Source: Rhynchosporium graminicola
Lineage: Eukaryota > Ascomycota > Leotiomycetes > Helotiales > Ploettnerulaceae
NCBI GenBank assembly: GCA_900074885.1
Contig: FJUW01000037.1
Coordinates: forward strand, 558,001 to 622,000
DNA: 64,000 nucleotides
Reading direction: 5' to 3'
Shown here: in pieces, positions 50,308 through 62,439 of the stretch
Layout of the letters: every line of letters begins with the position of its first letter
Position numbering within the stretch: the stretch's first letter is position 1
Translations under genes and position numbers: made by a program
The notes under the pieces: generated by a model
Told to the model about the DNA's origin: nothing
Seen by the model: the letters and a program-made list of their open reading frames with translations, nothing else
Database searches by the model: none

Positions 50308-50370
50308 TGGTTGTTGTTGGTGGTGGTGGTGGTGGTAATGGTGTTGTTATTGTAGTAGTAGTAGTAGTAC
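50308..50370. repeat. GGT/GTT/GTA trinucleotide repeats
   Basis: Runs of GTT, GGT and GTA triplets in the AMPK beta upstream region. Confidence 0.8.
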
Positions 50371-50512
50371 AATGTAGGGATGTGGGTGTGGGGGTTGAAA
50401 GTGGGAATGGGATTGGAATGGGGAAGGGGATGGGGATGGGAGGGATTTGTAAGTGGCAGAGAAACCGAGGAGTTGAGAATTTAAGAATTGAATCGACTCG
50501 ACTCGATTTGAA

Positions 50513-50575
50513 AGATGATATGAAATGAAATGAAATGATATGATATGATATGATATGATATTATGATATGATGAT
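50513..50575. repeat. GATAT/GAAAT pentanucleotide repeat
   Basis: GATATGAAATGAAATGAAAT followed by several GATAT units, about twelve units in all. Confidence 0.85.
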
Positions 50576-50757
50576 GCTATTCACAGATATAAACCCAAAC
50601 CAAACTCAACTTATAAGTAACCCGCGATCACCTACTCTCGCTACTATAAGTACTGTAAGGAGGAGCTGTCTGTCATCCGTGCGCTTCTCAGCCTTGCCCT
50701 TCCTTGCCCTTGCCCTTGCACTTCTTCCCATCTCACCTCATCTCACCTCATCTCAGC

Positions 50758-51314
50758 ATGACGTGGCTGTCAGTCTTGACCGGCGCGTTCTATTACACGT
50801 CCCTCCCAATCGCAACAGTATTCTGGTTGACGATTGCATGTCTTCTGCCATTCATAAACCTGGCAAGCTACATACTTTCCTGGATTCTCCTACCCATGAC
50901 GTTTCTGGCAAAGTTTGAGGTATGCAATGCCTTGTTATTAGGTTAGGATATCTACTAATCATATGTAACTAACTGCACTCTCAGACGCTCTTTATCTACC
51001 TTGGCGCTGCAGCTGCCATTGGTCTGGTCACCGGTTCCATGTTGCATTTCACGTCGAATCTTCTCGTGTCTGTCCTCAATTTGACAGCCGTCCCGGTAGA
51101 GACAGGTCGATCTGCAGCTTCGATTCGAGCGGATCGTGAGAAGAAGAAGCATGATCAAGCGTGGGACAGGATTCCAACCAAGAACGAGACAGGTCTTTTG
51201 CGAAATGATCCCGAGATGGAGAAATTTGCAGAGTGGTTGGAGAAGGGAGACCAAGGACTGCTAGGTCAGACGATACTCGAGGAGGATGACTCGGATGACT
51301 TGGATGGATTTTGA
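50758..51314 (+). CDS. small two-helix membrane protein, unknown function
   Basis: Two exons (50758-50919 and 50985-51314) encode 163 aa. Exon 1 encodes MTWLSVLTGAFYY and two adjoining hydrophobic stretches (~14-53, ATVFWLTIACLLPFINL and WILLPMTFLAKF). Exon 2 opens with another hydrophobic segment (TLFIYLGAAAAIGLVTG, ~55-85). The remaining ~75 residues are hydrophilic, charged and end in an acidic tail EEDDSDDLDGF, so a cytosolic tail is likely. I recognise no named domain. The clean GT..AG intron that joins two hydrophobic coding parts in frame, and the conserved-looking composition, argue for a real gene. It shares a divergent promoter with AMPK beta. Confidence 0.7.
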
Positions 51315-51402
51315 GGGTTCCTGCTCGCTAGTCCACGGCCAAGATTAGACGTGTTTGTCTGAACATGTTTTGCCGTCTGGCCATATTTCTCAACTCAGGC
51401 TC

Positions 51403-52452
51403 TTAGTCTCTCCACTTGACAAAGACCTCATCTGTTCTAAATCGTTGGGTGCAGGTACTGTCCTCGAGCGACGTTCTGAAGCCTGTCTCGTATGCTAGTA
51501 AGCCGGCATGTGCAATCATGATTCCATTATCGATACAGAATCGTTCGTCCGTCGCGAAAACACTGCCTCCCCTGTCCGTTGCCATCAGTCCCATCATTTC
51601 CTGAAGCCTTTCATTACAGCCTACACCTCCAACAATCAGCACTTGTTTGCTGCCGACGTGTGCCATGGCTCGCTCCGTGATCTCCACCAACATCGCGTAG
51701 ACCGTCTCTTGCAGACTGAAGCATAGGTCCGCTGTAGTGACTACTTCTCCACTAATCGGATCTTTCTGTTCGGGATTTGCCTTGAGCTCTGCCGCCAGGA
51801 TATCGATACTAGAAAGGATTCCCGCGAATGAGCAATCCATGCCCTTAACTGCGTAAGGAAGATCCAAGAGAACTTTCCCCTTTTTCGCCAACTGCTCAAT
51901 GTTGTATCCAGGAGCTGGATCATTGCTGATTTCCAGAGTACGTGCAAAGCGATCCAGACAGTTTCCAACCGCAATATCAAGCGCCTCTCCAAATATCCGA
52001 TACCTTTGTTCGGCATATGCTATGACCTGTGTATTCCCTCCGCTCACATACAGCACCACCGGATTCTGGGCCCCTGTGATCTCCCGTCCCATCTCAATGT
52101 GACCCACGCAGTGATTGACTCCAACAAGCTCCTTTTCCCACAGCAAGGAGAGCATACGCGCTGCTACAGCCACGCTCTGGAGAGGAGCTCCCATTCCAGG
52201 GCCTTTGGTGTAGCATATACAGTCGATGTCCTTGATGGTAACCCCGGCTTGGCTCATGGCCTGTTTGACGAGTTTGACGACCCATGATCGATGGTGTTTT
52301 GCAGTGTCCTTTGGCAGAAAGCCTTCCCCGGGTGGAGAGACGAATGTATGACGGATATTTGAGAGAATGAGAGCTGGTTTCCCATTAGGAGGATGAGCTA
52401 TAATTCCCACCCCAAGTTTATTCGCACTTCCCTCAAGCCCAATCGCGATCAT
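51403..52452 (-). CDS. KAE1: KEOPS subunit Kae1, tRNA t6A threonylcarbamoyltransferase
   Basis: A single minus-strand exon encodes 349 aa from the ATG at 52452. Kae1 is the catalytic subunit of KEOPS/EKC and transfers threonylcarbamoyl to A37 of ANN-decoding tRNAs; the complex also affects telomeres and transcription. The ASKHA fold is seen in [16 protein letters not shown]. Metal ligands lie in [20 protein letters not shown] and the late segments [11 protein letters not shown] and [16 protein letters not shown] complete the family pattern. The frame stays open to an upstream ATG at 52533 (27 extra residues), but family members start directly before [11 protein letters not shown], so 52452 is preferred. 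No mitochondrial presequence, so this is the cytosolic Kae1 rather than Qri7. Convergent with the membrane-protein gene (88 bp gap). Confidence 0.94.
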   Translation of the reverse strand: MIAIGLEGSANKLGVGIIAHPPNGKPALILSNIRHTFVSPPGEGFLPKDTAKHHRSWVVKLVKQAMSQAGVTIKDIDCICYTKGPGMGAPLQSVAVAARMLSLLWEKELVGVNHCVGHIEMGREITGAQNPVVLYVSGGNTQVIAYAEQRYRIFGEALDIAVGNCLDRFARTLEISNDPAPGYNIEQLAKKGKVLLDLPYAVKGMDCSFAGILSSIDILAAELKANPEQKDPISGEVVTTADLCFSLQETVYAMLVEITERAMAHVGSKQVLIVGGVGCNERLQEMMGLMATDRGGSVFATDERFCIDNGIMIAHAGLLAYETGFRTSLEDSTCTQRFRTDEVFVKWRD

Positions 52453-52906
52453 CTTGGAAGATTGTGGGTTTCGAGGCTCGTATCTACATGGCGTAGATGG
52501 CTTTGACCCCGCAGCGATTGAGATGTTCATCACTGATAAGAGGCGTCCCGATAAGAAGCCAATACAGAAGGCTGAGGAGCTGAATGGACGGGGACTTGCT
52601 GGGAGGAGCAGATATTTGCACTTGTATTTTCAACCTCCAGACACATTGCCAGTCATAAGTAATGTATATTTGATCATTTGATTAAATACATCTTCATTGA
52701 ATTGAATTGAGAAAGTCGATCTTGTCACTTGTGCCTACCAATACATCTGGAGAAATTGTGCGGTAAACCGACAGGACTGCAGCCTTTCCTCGCTTAGGGT
52801 AAGGGTGGGGACTTTTTGTTAGAACCTCGAACGTCCCTCGCCTGTCTGCCTCTCGTCACCAAATCAGCTTTTCTTTCGGACCAGTCTGCTCAAATTGGCA
52901 GCAAAC
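52453..52906. promoter_or_regulatory. divergent promoter, KAE1 / RKM4
   Basis: 454 bp between start codons. AT-rich centre near 52,660-52,710. No other gene seen. Confidence 0.45.
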
Positions 52907-54641
52907 ATGGAAGGCGACGAATTTGAGTCCAAGACTCAAGCATTCCTGACGTGGCTTACTAGTATGGGTGTGGTCCTAAATCCGAAAGTTGTATTGCTCG
53001 ACCTTCGGTCAACGGGGCAAGGTCGAGGAGTCGGTGAGTAGATAGATCATTTCTTCCAGCCTGTTCTTCTGCTGTGCCCCCGCGAGTCGCACTTATGGAA
53101 GTCACCTAGGTCTCTTAATATTTCGTTGTGGGCTTCTGTAGAGCCCTAGGATATGCTGACATGTTCCAGGCGCACTTGCAGACATCGAGGAAGACGAAGT
53201 GTTATTCACCATCCCACGCTCAGCGGTCCTCAATACAACTACAGCTCTCGGTCTTTGTGATATCTCCACTACCCCGACCATCCTTGAGATGCCCAGTTGG
53301 CTGGTACAGTGCTCTGTTCTCATGCGGAATCTCGAGTTAACACCTCTACCGTAGGCCCTTACTGCCATCATACTGGCCGAAGGCCGCCGACAGGAGTCTA
53401 AATGGGCACCATATCTTGCGCTGCTACCAAGAGAGCTCGACAGCCTCGTGTTCTGGTCCGACGAAGAGCTCAAGGAACTACAGGCCAGCACAGTGGTAGA
53501 CAAGATTGGACGAGCGACGGCTGAGGACATGTTCACCCAGCACATATCGCCGTTGAAGCTTGATAACGGAGACGTCGAGATGTGCCATCGAGTCGCCTCC
53601 ATAATAATGGCTTACGCATTCGACATTCCCGAGAAGGCGAGCCAGGATGGTCCTGAAGGCACGGAGGAGGGTGATGACTTGGTCTCGGATGACGGGGAGG
53701 ATGAGAAGACGACATTGTCAATGATTCCTCTTGCGGATATGCTTGTAAGCCTCTCGTTCATCGATCTGTGGTGGATCTTGTATTTCCTTTGAATCCTCAG
53801 CGAGGACACTTTCACCCTCCCCCTAGGGCCTTTCCAAGCTGACTGGCCTGCTTAGAATGCCGATGCGACCCGAAATAATGCCCGACTTTGTTGCGATAAC
53901 GAAGATCTGGAGATGAGGAGCATAAAGCCTATTATGAAAGGAGATGAGATTTTCAATGACTATGGACAACTTCCTCAATCGGATCTCCTCCGCCGCTATG
54001 GTTACACTACCGACAACTACGCTCTGTACGACGTCGCCGAGATTTCTACGCATGCAATTCTCTTCCTACTATCCAAAAAAATACAGTTGCACTCCGCCGG
54101 CACTATGCAGCCTCTGAGTCCTGAGCAAATAGAGCGGCGAGTTGAGCTGGCCCGCCGCGAAGGTGTTTACGAAGATTCCTACGATATCTGTCATCCGGGA
54201 CCCGACTGTCCAAGTATTCCGGACGAACTTCTTGGACTCCTGTACCTTCTCTTACTGGATGAAGCAAATTTGGTGACCATTGAAATGTCCTACGAGTCTT
54301 TGCCGAGTCGCTTCAAGCTTGTAACCAATTTAGTCGGCCAAGTTTCCGCTATGGTCCTCGAATCGCGCATGAAAGACTACTCAACAACGGCGGAAGATGA
54401 TCGGGCTATTTGGGAAGCTGGAAACCTCTCGAAGCGGCAAGCAATGGCTGTCCAAGTAAGACTTGGCGAGAAATCGGTTCTCGCGAGAGCTGTACAAGAA
54501 ACCCGGACATTCATCGGAAGTGATAAAAAGATGCGATTGAAGCAGAATTGTTCGAACACGGGCACCAAACTTCAAATCGGTAAAGGGAAGAGGAAGGTTA
54601 ATGAAGACGCCGGAGGAAGAAAGAAAGGACGATTCATGTAA
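52907..54641 (+). CDS. RKM4: SET-domain ribosomal lysine methyltransferase (RKM4-like)
   Basis: Four exons (52907-53033, 53170-53303, 53355-53744, 53856-54641) encode 478 aa. The N-terminal SET part has FLTWLTSMG, GRGVGALADIEEDEVLFTIPRSAVLN and WAPYLALLP. An inserted alpha-helical iSET region follows. The substrate/SAM site is IPLADMLNADATRNNARL, split by intron 3, and ends in KGDEIFNDYGQLPQSDLLRRYGY, the YG catalytic motif. The C-terminal ~200 residues match the Rubisco-LSMT substrate-binding domain, ending in a Lys/Arg-rich tail (KGKRKVNEDAGGRKKGRF) that may be a nuclear signal. Yeast Rkm4 monomethylates ribosomal protein Rpl42; human SETD6 is the related enzyme. The substrate here is inferred from family. 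Confidence 0.88.
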
Positions 54642-55125
54642 TCACTGATCTTTCACAGGCCGACGTTTCCTGCCACACTTTGCGGTAGAATCTCGGTCGC
54701 ACGTACCCCTGGATGACTTCGGAAAAATATAGGATCAGCGATTGAAGTTTGCCAGCAAATTTGAGGTTGTGTGTGTACACGGATGCGATTACAATGGTAG
54801 ATAAAAATCACTGGGAAGCGAGCTGCGCGAGACAAAGGTAGGCTTCAAATACCCGTTCTTTTGTGTGTTCTAGCTCATGTGAGCAGTGCTACTTCTACAT
54901 CAGGTTACCCAGTCACCATTGGAGGAACCTCTCGCTACTCCCACAAGTTTACGCTGGCCCAATTCCGAGGGCAACGCCGTCAAATCCAAAAAGCAACATC
55001 TGTAAGTGATGCTCCGCAAAGAAATATGATATACATAATGTTCAACAAGCACGCATGTTTTTTGAGGAGTTGTGAGTGGCGGGAAAGGACGTTGTGCTTC
55101 AAGCACAGCGAGTACTTCAATGGCT
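54642..55125. other. intergenic, convergent RKM4 / EPL1
   Basis: 484 bp between stops. Short frames only, nothing supported. Confidence 0.5.
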
Positions 55126-56961
55126 TCAAGTGACTGCTTGAGGCTGTGCCTGCGCAGTTACTGTTTGTCCAGTGACAGCCGCCGTATTCGGCGAGCTAAC
55201 GGCTGTAGTTCCGGCGTGCTGGACCGTTCTCTCATCTTGTCGAGGACGTTGAGTTTGTGGATTTGTGTGAGCAAGCATGGGAATGGTTGCACGAAATTGG
55301 AGAGCCTTGGTGTCATAAGGGTCCATCTCGTACACGGGTTGCTCATCATCGTCATCTTGGTCGTACTTCCAACGATCTGACGTATCTGTGTCTAAAACCT
55401 TCTGTGGAGCAGTCATTCCTCTACGATCAATCCAAAGTCGACCTGCCCTGCCGATTCGCCTCCGATACGCCGGTTGTCCGCGAAGCTCATCCTCTGGTGG
55501 GGGAGATTCGGATCGGAAGAAGAAAGCCTCTTGCTTTTCTTGGGCTGGAGAGGGATGGTCGAAGGACTCCGACGTTACGGAAGATGGAGGAGTCATCAGA
55601 TATTGATACTGGGCTGTTGCAGGTCGGAATCCCATATCGGAACCTTGGCCGTGTGCTGGCGACAATGGCTCTCGAGTCAGATCAACATGGCCTTGGTTCC
55701 AGTTCCGATGCTGCTGGGCCTTCTCTTCAATCTCCGTTTGAAGAGTATTTTCTTTCTGAGCCATCACGTCACTTAGCAGTAAGATATCAACATCAAGAGC
55801 TTTGCTTTCAGGCCTGTTGCCTGGGAAGCGAACTTGCGATCCAGGAAGACGTGGAGGTTGCGAAAAATCGGCGATTTTTCTCTTCTGTGGCTGCGAGTCA
55901 GTTAGCAGTGCCATGGTCTCGGCACGAGATTGACGTACTCTTTGGTTGACGAGAAGATCATCATCATCAGTCTTGATACCAAGTCTAATCTTGGCTTCCT
56001 TGACCTTGGCTCGTTCCATGAAGATGTTCCTTTCAAGCTGCACAAATTGCTGTTTCGTCACTTCTCTATCATGGGCAGTCGTTACCAGCCAGTTTGCTTC
56101 TTCTAATTCCCTTCTCAATTTCTTCAATTTCTCCACACTCTGCGTATCACGAGCCCTTGTCTTCCTAGTTTGTCGAACATCCCGACGTCTGAAGCAAACA
56201 TATGGGTCAGAATCATCTTTGTTCTGGTCAACCTCCTCTTTCAATTTCGGTTGCAATGGATGATTGTCAGCAGCCTGTCTTCGACCTTTCCAAAAGTCGA
56301 AGACATCCTTTGCGCAAGGCAGAGCTCGGCCTGCGAATCGCATCGCAATTAGTGTCTTCATGTCATCGAATGGTAAGATGGTGCCATCTACCGATGCGAA
56401 AGGGATATCCGAGTCATGTTTATCCTCGAAGATCTCCATCAATTTTTCAAAATCATCCTCGGAACACTTTCCTCCTTGGGGTTTCTTCTGGTTGTATGCT
56501 TTGAGAAATACATCATCTTCTGTGGTCATATTGTATTGAACACCGGTGCATTCCTCCACGGTCTGGGAGGTACGGATATATGTGGCAGGCTTATGATACA
56601 GTAAGCTGTAGAGCGACTCGTAATCGATGTCTTTGCATTCTTCTGCAGGAGGCGCAGGGATCTCTTCGGCCTCTTTGGCATTTGAGTTTGTGGCTGCTTT
56701 CAGTGCAGCTTGTAAATGGTATTCCTAAAGAAAGGCAAGTTAGCAGTGACGGAAGGGATGCATCATGTGATCAGGTCATGTGAATTAAACGTGATCATAA
56801 TATACCTTTTCTTCACCAGCGTCAACCCCCGAAGGACCACCAGCGTAGACATTGAGAAGTGAAAGGTACTCCTCCCGTTCGAAATCACTTTCTTTCAAGA
56901 CTATTTGTGGTGTGTTTTTGCCCAACTTCCTGAGGCGGGATTGGCGTTGTTTAGAGGCCAT
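55126..56961 (-). CDS. EPL1: enhancer of polycomb-like protein EPL1 (NuA4 subunit)
   Basis: Two exons on the minus strand (56961-56806 and 56724-55126) encode 584 aa. The first exon encodes MASKQRQSRLRKLGKN, the basic N-terminus that contacts the nucleosome. The EPcA domain then bridges the Esa1, Yng2 and Eaf6 acetyltransferase module (Piccolo NuA4). Conserved parts include PAPPAEECKDIDYESLY, VEECTGVQYNMTTEDDVFLKAYN, EDDFEKLMEIFED and VFDFWKGRR, and the DPYVCFRRRDVRQTRKTRARD segment followed by a helical region. The C-terminal third is Pro/Gln/Asp-rich, with YRRRIGRAGRLWIDRRG, and probably attaches to the rest of NuA4. NuA4 acetylates H4 and H2A tails. Length is typical of filamentous fungi. 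Confidence 0.93.
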
Positions 56962-58195
56962 GATGTGTCCCTCCTATCGCCGCGTGACGTGACACAATTG
57001 ATTTCCGGGCGCAATACCAATCTTTTCACGCTGAAAATTCGACACCGTGGAGTCGAGGTCATGTTGCGATGAATCCTCGAATTTTAAAACATCGCGGTGT
57101 GGAGAGATTGCGCTGTTGATGGCTTGAATGGTAGTACGTCGTTGCGTTCGAAGAGTTTTTCTGGTGTGCAGTCACCATCGGCAACCGGCGGCGATATCCA
57201 CAGTACCGCGGCTGGCCAATGAATGGCGTGGGCGTTAGCGGCCTTACCTAACCGAATATCAAAATCTGGCGTGAAGAAAGGTATTAGGGGTAATTTATTG
57301 GCGATTGACACCTGAGTATAGCAGTCGTGATTTATGGAGATTCATGAAAACACGCAATTCTCATTCATTACGTTCTAATTGCGTCGTCTAGTCAGCCAAT
57401 TATATTGTTGAGCGGCATAACATATCGCCATGCAATGTCATCGGCCAAACTGACGACATTTAATTGATTCGGGCCATCGCACTGAGTCCAAATAGCAGTG
57501 AGGTGTACCAAGGTAATCAAATCTTTACTGGCCAAGAGGAGTTCTCAAGTCTATGTGCTCCACTATTCAAGTGGGTTTCCACTTACTCCAACATTCTTTG
57601 GAATCGATGAAGAGAACGTACTTCTCGTACTGGGCAATCATGATGTCGTGTCGACTCTTGCGAGTGCAGACGGAAAATGGAGACCTGTTCTAATTCAAGG
57701 TTGTACTTATATAAAGTGGATATGAATCTCAGTGCAAGCCAGCTGTCATGAAGCTTTATGATACAGCCAAATCATGCTTTGCTTTTCACGATATATCCAA
57801 CTGCGGATTGATAATGATTATCGCGCTTATCAACAACTTTCAGTGTGTCGCCTTTTGGAGACTTGGATAGGTTTTCGCAGAACCTCGGTATTCTTCGGCC
57901 AAGAGTTTACATTCGTCACCAATGGAGATTCTGAGTCCGGAATAACGAAAAAGGTATTACAATTTCAGACATGCTTCACCCTGGATCGCAACAAATAATG
58001 TAAGTAGAAAAAAAATTGGATCCTTGATATAGGAGGCTGATTGACGTAACCACATGACTGCAACTTGTTAGCGTGGTGGAGCTTATCCCTGAGCTTGAGC
58101 TTGAGGCTCTCCCATCGAGACCTCGATCGCCGTACACTACGACCTCTCTTATCCTTCCACGCCCAAAGCCGCACCATCAACACAAACTGTTAAAT
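56962..58195. promoter_or_regulatory. divergent region, EPL1 / CNB1
   Basis: 1.2 kb without supported genes. Short plus-strand frames at 57498-57998 have no domain. The last ~100 bp are pyrimidine-rich and likely the CNB1 leader. Confidence 0.45.
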
Positions 58196-58915
58196 ATGGG
58201 TAACGCCAGCAGTGCAATGCTGGAGAACATTGTGCAGGGTTCAAACTGTACGGTTGTGATCAGTAACTCCTGTGTACAGGCTGGCAAGCTGACCCCGCCG
58301 TGCAGTCGATCGAGATGAGGTCGAGAGAATACGAAAGAGGTTCATGAAGCTTGACAAGGTTCGCAGTGCCACATAAATTTTCCAGTCATATTTTCCTGCA
58401 ACAGCTGATATGGCCATTGGTATCTAGGACAACTCTGGCACGATTGAGCGCGACGAGTTTCTCAGCCTTCCCCAGATCTCTTCGAATCCACTCGCGACCA
58501 GGTCAGAAAGCCACACAGAAGCGCTCGAATTTGCAGGGAGACGAGAATGTTAACAGCGCGCAGAATGATAGCTATTTTCGACGAAGACGGAGGTGGCGAC
58601 GTTGATTTCCAAGAATTCGTTTCAGGACTCAGCGCATTCTCAAGCAAGGGCAACAAGGAGCAGAAACTGCGGTTCGCATTCAAGGTTTACGATATCGATC
58701 GGGACGGCTTCATCAGCAATGGCGAGCTGTTCATCGTGCTGAAGATGATGGTGGGTAGCAACTTGAAGGATCAGCAGCTGCAGCAGATAGTGGATAAGAC
58801 CATTATGGAAGCAGATTTGGATCGCGATGGCAAGATCAGCTTTAAAGAGTTCACGCGGATGGTTGAGAACACAGATGTCAGCATGAGCATGACTTTAGGT
58901 GAGCTCGAAGACTGA
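58196..58915 (+). CDS. CNB1: calcineurin regulatory subunit B
   Basis: Four exons (58196-58247, 58306-58358, 58428-58501, 58564-58915) encode 176 aa. The N-terminus MGNASSAM is an N-myristoylation site, as in other calcineurin B subunits. Four EF-hands are visible: [12 protein letters not shown] (split by intron 2), [24 protein letters not shown] and [12 protein letters not shown], all with acidic Ca-binding positions. The protein activates the calcineurin phosphatase catalytic subunit, which dephosphorylates Crz1 in stress, cell-wall and ion responses. All three splices keep the frame and restore the family sequence. The C-terminus [10 protein letters not shown] is slightly longer than the usual ending. 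Introns are 58-69 bp. Confidence 0.95.
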
Positions 58916-60490
58916 TCTGAATCGGCGGGCGGCGAAGACTGACTTCAGTACAGATCAATTTTGAGTTGGGAGAGTCATCCATGATATCATGATGGGTGTT
59001 CGTTAGGCTCAGGAGCAGGAGATGAGTCAATTTCTAGGCGTTTTCCACACGGTTTGCTAGTATGAAGCCCTTTTTCCGTAATGAAAAATACCATGGCGTT
59101 CGATTTCTCCACTATGATCGCTCGCACTTTTGTTACCTCTCCTTACTTGATGTTAGGCCGATATTTGACCCCGAGCGCGATATGGTACTGAAATTCAGCC
59201 ATAACTAAATCCTGCATGCTATCGTCTCTAGCAATTGCTTTCGGGAGAAGTTCCCTCCTTTTCTTCTGTAATGATTTCTACGAACTCTTCTTGTCTCCAA
59301 TACCTGGTATACCACGTACCACGGAAAGTGTATGGGCCAAACACTTGAGCCATACGGTAAACGATGAACTTACAAGCTCTTTCCACCGTCAGCTTAAGGC
59401 AGAGAGACGTGTGACCCCAATGAACCAAGTTCAGTTGAACATGAGGTAGGACCAGTCCTTGAGGAAGTCGCATGAACTCACCGCATGCCCAACGCGTGAC
59501 TCCTGAGCCGAAAGTAACGTCACGAAGCGCACTACTCAATACTCGCAAGCAAGGGAGGGAGGGCTCTTGAAATTAATTAAGGTTCTTCCGAAGAGGTAGT
59601 AAAAGCCATATCTAAATCATGCCTGTCCTGTTTGTCAGCCTGTCTGCCCGCAAGCAGAGTCATCCTAGGTAGATATCTGCGAGGATCACGGTTCATAGGC
59701 CTGCCCTGCAAGTTTTCACGACCTGTGTGAGAGCTCGGGTATGAAACGTTCTAGAAAAGAAGAAGATGAGATGGAAATCTCCGTTCCATGCTGGATGAGC
59801 ACGTGTTACTCTGGTGGTTAGCGCTCATGCATCGGGGGAGTTTGCTGGATCGTCTTCTAAGCAGATTCTGGAATTCGGCCATTTGATGTCTTTCCAGGCA
59901 GAGATAGGGCGAAGTTGGAGTAATACCGTACGGTAATGTATGTTGCAAACCTGGGATGAGGGATTGTGTTGGACAGTAAGGCTTAGTATGGATTTCGAAT
60001 CCAGTTCTTTTGTTGGCTGTTGGCTGCTTGACGTCTTTTTCTGGTACCGCTTGCCAATATTGACGCTGCATGCGAAATATGTAGTGAAAATACCTAGAAA
60101 GTGAAGCGCGCAGGCGAGGAGGGTCCATATATGATATCAGCCTCAGATGCGAGGAGTGAGGCTAACATAACAATATGACAAAGCCTTGTATAGATTAATT
60201 GCAGGAGCTTGAGATGGATATTGACACTCCAGGGCAATATGTCTTCGCGTAGATCTATCTGCCTGAAGCCATTTTCTAGGATCTCAATTCGCACGTTGGC
60301 GTTCGAGGCCACTCCCCTCGCCACCGATGGCGAGAATTGCGGCAATTAGCTATAGAATTGTAGATTATGAATAAGAGATAGGCAGCTTCCATTCTGTACT
60401 ACCTACCTACACTACCTACACTACATCTATCGTACCGCCATCGCGCCCCACACACAATAGTCCCTGCTGGCGATCCTCTAGCTCAGTTGT

Positions 60491-60519
60491 GGAACAGGAA
60501 CAGGAACAGGAACAGGAAC
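60491..60519. repeat. (GGAACA)n microsatellite
   Basis: Four perfect units plus a partial. Confidence 0.9.
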
Positions 60520-60770
60520 GGGCTCGAGACAGGGTCTTGGACGACTTGATGGATGTGGATGTGCGTGTACGTGTGCGTGCAGCAGATACTTGGTATATTG
60601 ACAGGGGACGGTCGGTATGTACTACTGTAAGTACTTGAAGGGATATTTCCGTAATTTACAGTACTGCACGCGTACAAGTAAGTACCTTTCGTACCTAGAT
60701 TACCTTTATTTCTCGACAACTGCCCATGGATCAGGGCGTGACAATTTCTCCGACAAGAGCAAGGTGCCAG

Positions 60771-60838
60771 CCACACGACACCACACCACACCACACCACA
60801 CCAGAACACACCACGCCACGCCACGCCACGCCACGCCG
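60771..60838. repeat. CCACA/CCACG pentanucleotide repeat
   Basis: A CCACA run passes into a CCACG run, about thirteen imperfect units. Confidence 0.85.
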
Positions 60839-62304
60839 CGGTTGGGCATCATGGCTGCTGATTGATATCTTCAGGGGAGGGATATCCTGCATCCTGCCCG
60901 TCCGTAGAAGGAAGCCCTGTCGAAGGAGCCTGAAGACGCGGGGATCGCACGCACTATTGCAGCCTGACGGCAGTGTCTAGCCCAGTGCTGTTTGGACGTC
61001 GACGGGTCCCCCCGCCCCCCCTCCCAAGGTATTTACCGTACCTGATAGAATCTCGAGCGCGGCTAATTGTTGCACGGTTCTCTTTGGTGCTAGCCGGTGT
61101 TGACTTCCTCAGCGGAGCGCTGGTATTGTAACTTGAGTTGTCTCGTTCGCTTGGGAATTGGGATACATACCTACCGAAAAGATGTGCAACCTGGACACAA
61201 ACAAGTCTGCATTCAAATCATTGGCTACCTCGCGACTAAGGGTCGATCATTTCTACTCTGCCTCTGTAGATAGGCAAGAAAGAGCTGGTGAAAGTGAGTG
61301 ACTGGCTAGATGGAAGAGGAAATCTAGAATTCCCGTCCTCTGATCACTGAACCCTTTTGAGAAGAGACCGATGGCTACGATCAATAAACCACCCAAGTGG
61401 ACGGTGGTTCGAATCCTTCCAAGAAAGGGACGAGGATCCCAGCACGACACTCGTTCTTGTCCAACACAATCTCATCTACTATGAACACAAGATGGGCTCT
61501 GCTCGGTTTCCGATGTCAGGCGCCAACGATTGATCTTTCTCGGTCAGCCTTCATGTATTTCACGGAGATCTTGAGCGAGACATTGCTTCTCTTCCTCATG
61601 CTTTGGTCACTGCCCTGTCATTCTTGCTTCCCGACCTACGACCGACCCACCTTCACCTGAGGGCTGATTTTGAAGACGTTTATATTCACATAGAATCTCT
61701 CTCCGGGCCACAAGTGCTTGATCACCGAAATGCCGGGTGGCTGAAACCTCCCTCTATCCTCCTCTCCGCAAGATACAAGCAGCTCAGCTTATTTATGTAT
61801 GTTCCTGGACTCTGGATCAATACTCCAGCAACCTTGTAATCTTATCCGGTCTTCCTCGAGCAGGCTTTTGAGAGTTTCTTCTTCGTCCGGCGATCTCTTA
61901 ATGTTAAAGGAGAAGGAACCCAACCCCCACGGAATTGGGGCGGCCCAATTGGGTCAGGGCCCGTGACACGAGTGACCCGACCTGTCCTGCCTTCCGAGTT
62001 TCGTCGTCCACGTATCTAGAATCACAACTCCGTACCGTAGGTACCTTACGTATCAACTCAGACGGCATCCTGCAACATCTCTGGTTTTCCTAACTCCGGG
62101 GTTTGATGACCGCGCAACACCCAGCTCTGCCCGCTTTTACGAGGCCACTTCTGACCCACGCCTGAGTTAAGGTACAGCTGGGCAGGGCACGATACTTCTT
62201 CGCAAGCATATCTTCTTTCGGCAGTTTGTGATTCGCCTGTTCATCTCCCCTGTCTCTTCACTTTCCGTGGCGTCCTTATCCTCACAGTATATTCTGTCAT
62301 GCAT

Positions 62305-62439
62305 GAGAAGAAGAAGAAGAAGAAGAAGAAGAAGAAGAAGAAGAAGAAGAAGAAGAAGAAGAAGAAGAAGAAGAAGAAGAAGAAGAAGAAAAAGAAGAAG
62401 AAGAAGAAAAAGAAGAAAAAGAAGAAAAAGAAGAAGAAA
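62305..62439. repeat. long GAA triplet repeat
   Basis: About 45 GAA triplets. It is perfect for the first ~85 bp, then interrupted by AAA at spaced positions (GAAAAA units) toward the 3' end. All three frames read as homopolymer (Arg, Lys or Glu), so overlapping ORFs are artefacts. Confidence 0.97.

Larger units (their letters stand above)
50142..50757. promoter_or_regulatory. divergent promoter, AMPK beta / membrane protein
   Basis: Repeat-rich: GGT/GTT and GTA trinucleotides at about 50,308-50,370, GGGAATGG-type purine runs to 50,450, and GATAT/GAAAT pentamers at about 50,513-50,575. TCTCACCTCA repeated three times precedes the membrane-protein ATG. On the minus strand these form a pyrimidine-rich AMPK beta leader. 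Confidence 0.5.

Noticed and set aside
59808..59870. A-box-like TGGTTAGCGCTCATGC
   Set aside because: No B box within tRNA distance downstream and no acceptor stem pairing.
59751..60345. pair of minus-strand ORFs (125 and 83 codons)
   Set aside because: Considered as exons of one gene, but no consensus intron joins them convincingly and no family is recognised.
61405..61435. tRNA B-box-like GGTTCGAATCC
   Set aside because: No pairing acceptor stem, a mismatched T stem and no A box at the right distance.
61397..61839. overlapping plus-strand ORFs
   Set aside because: Different frames, no domain, no conserved motif; insufficient for a gene call.
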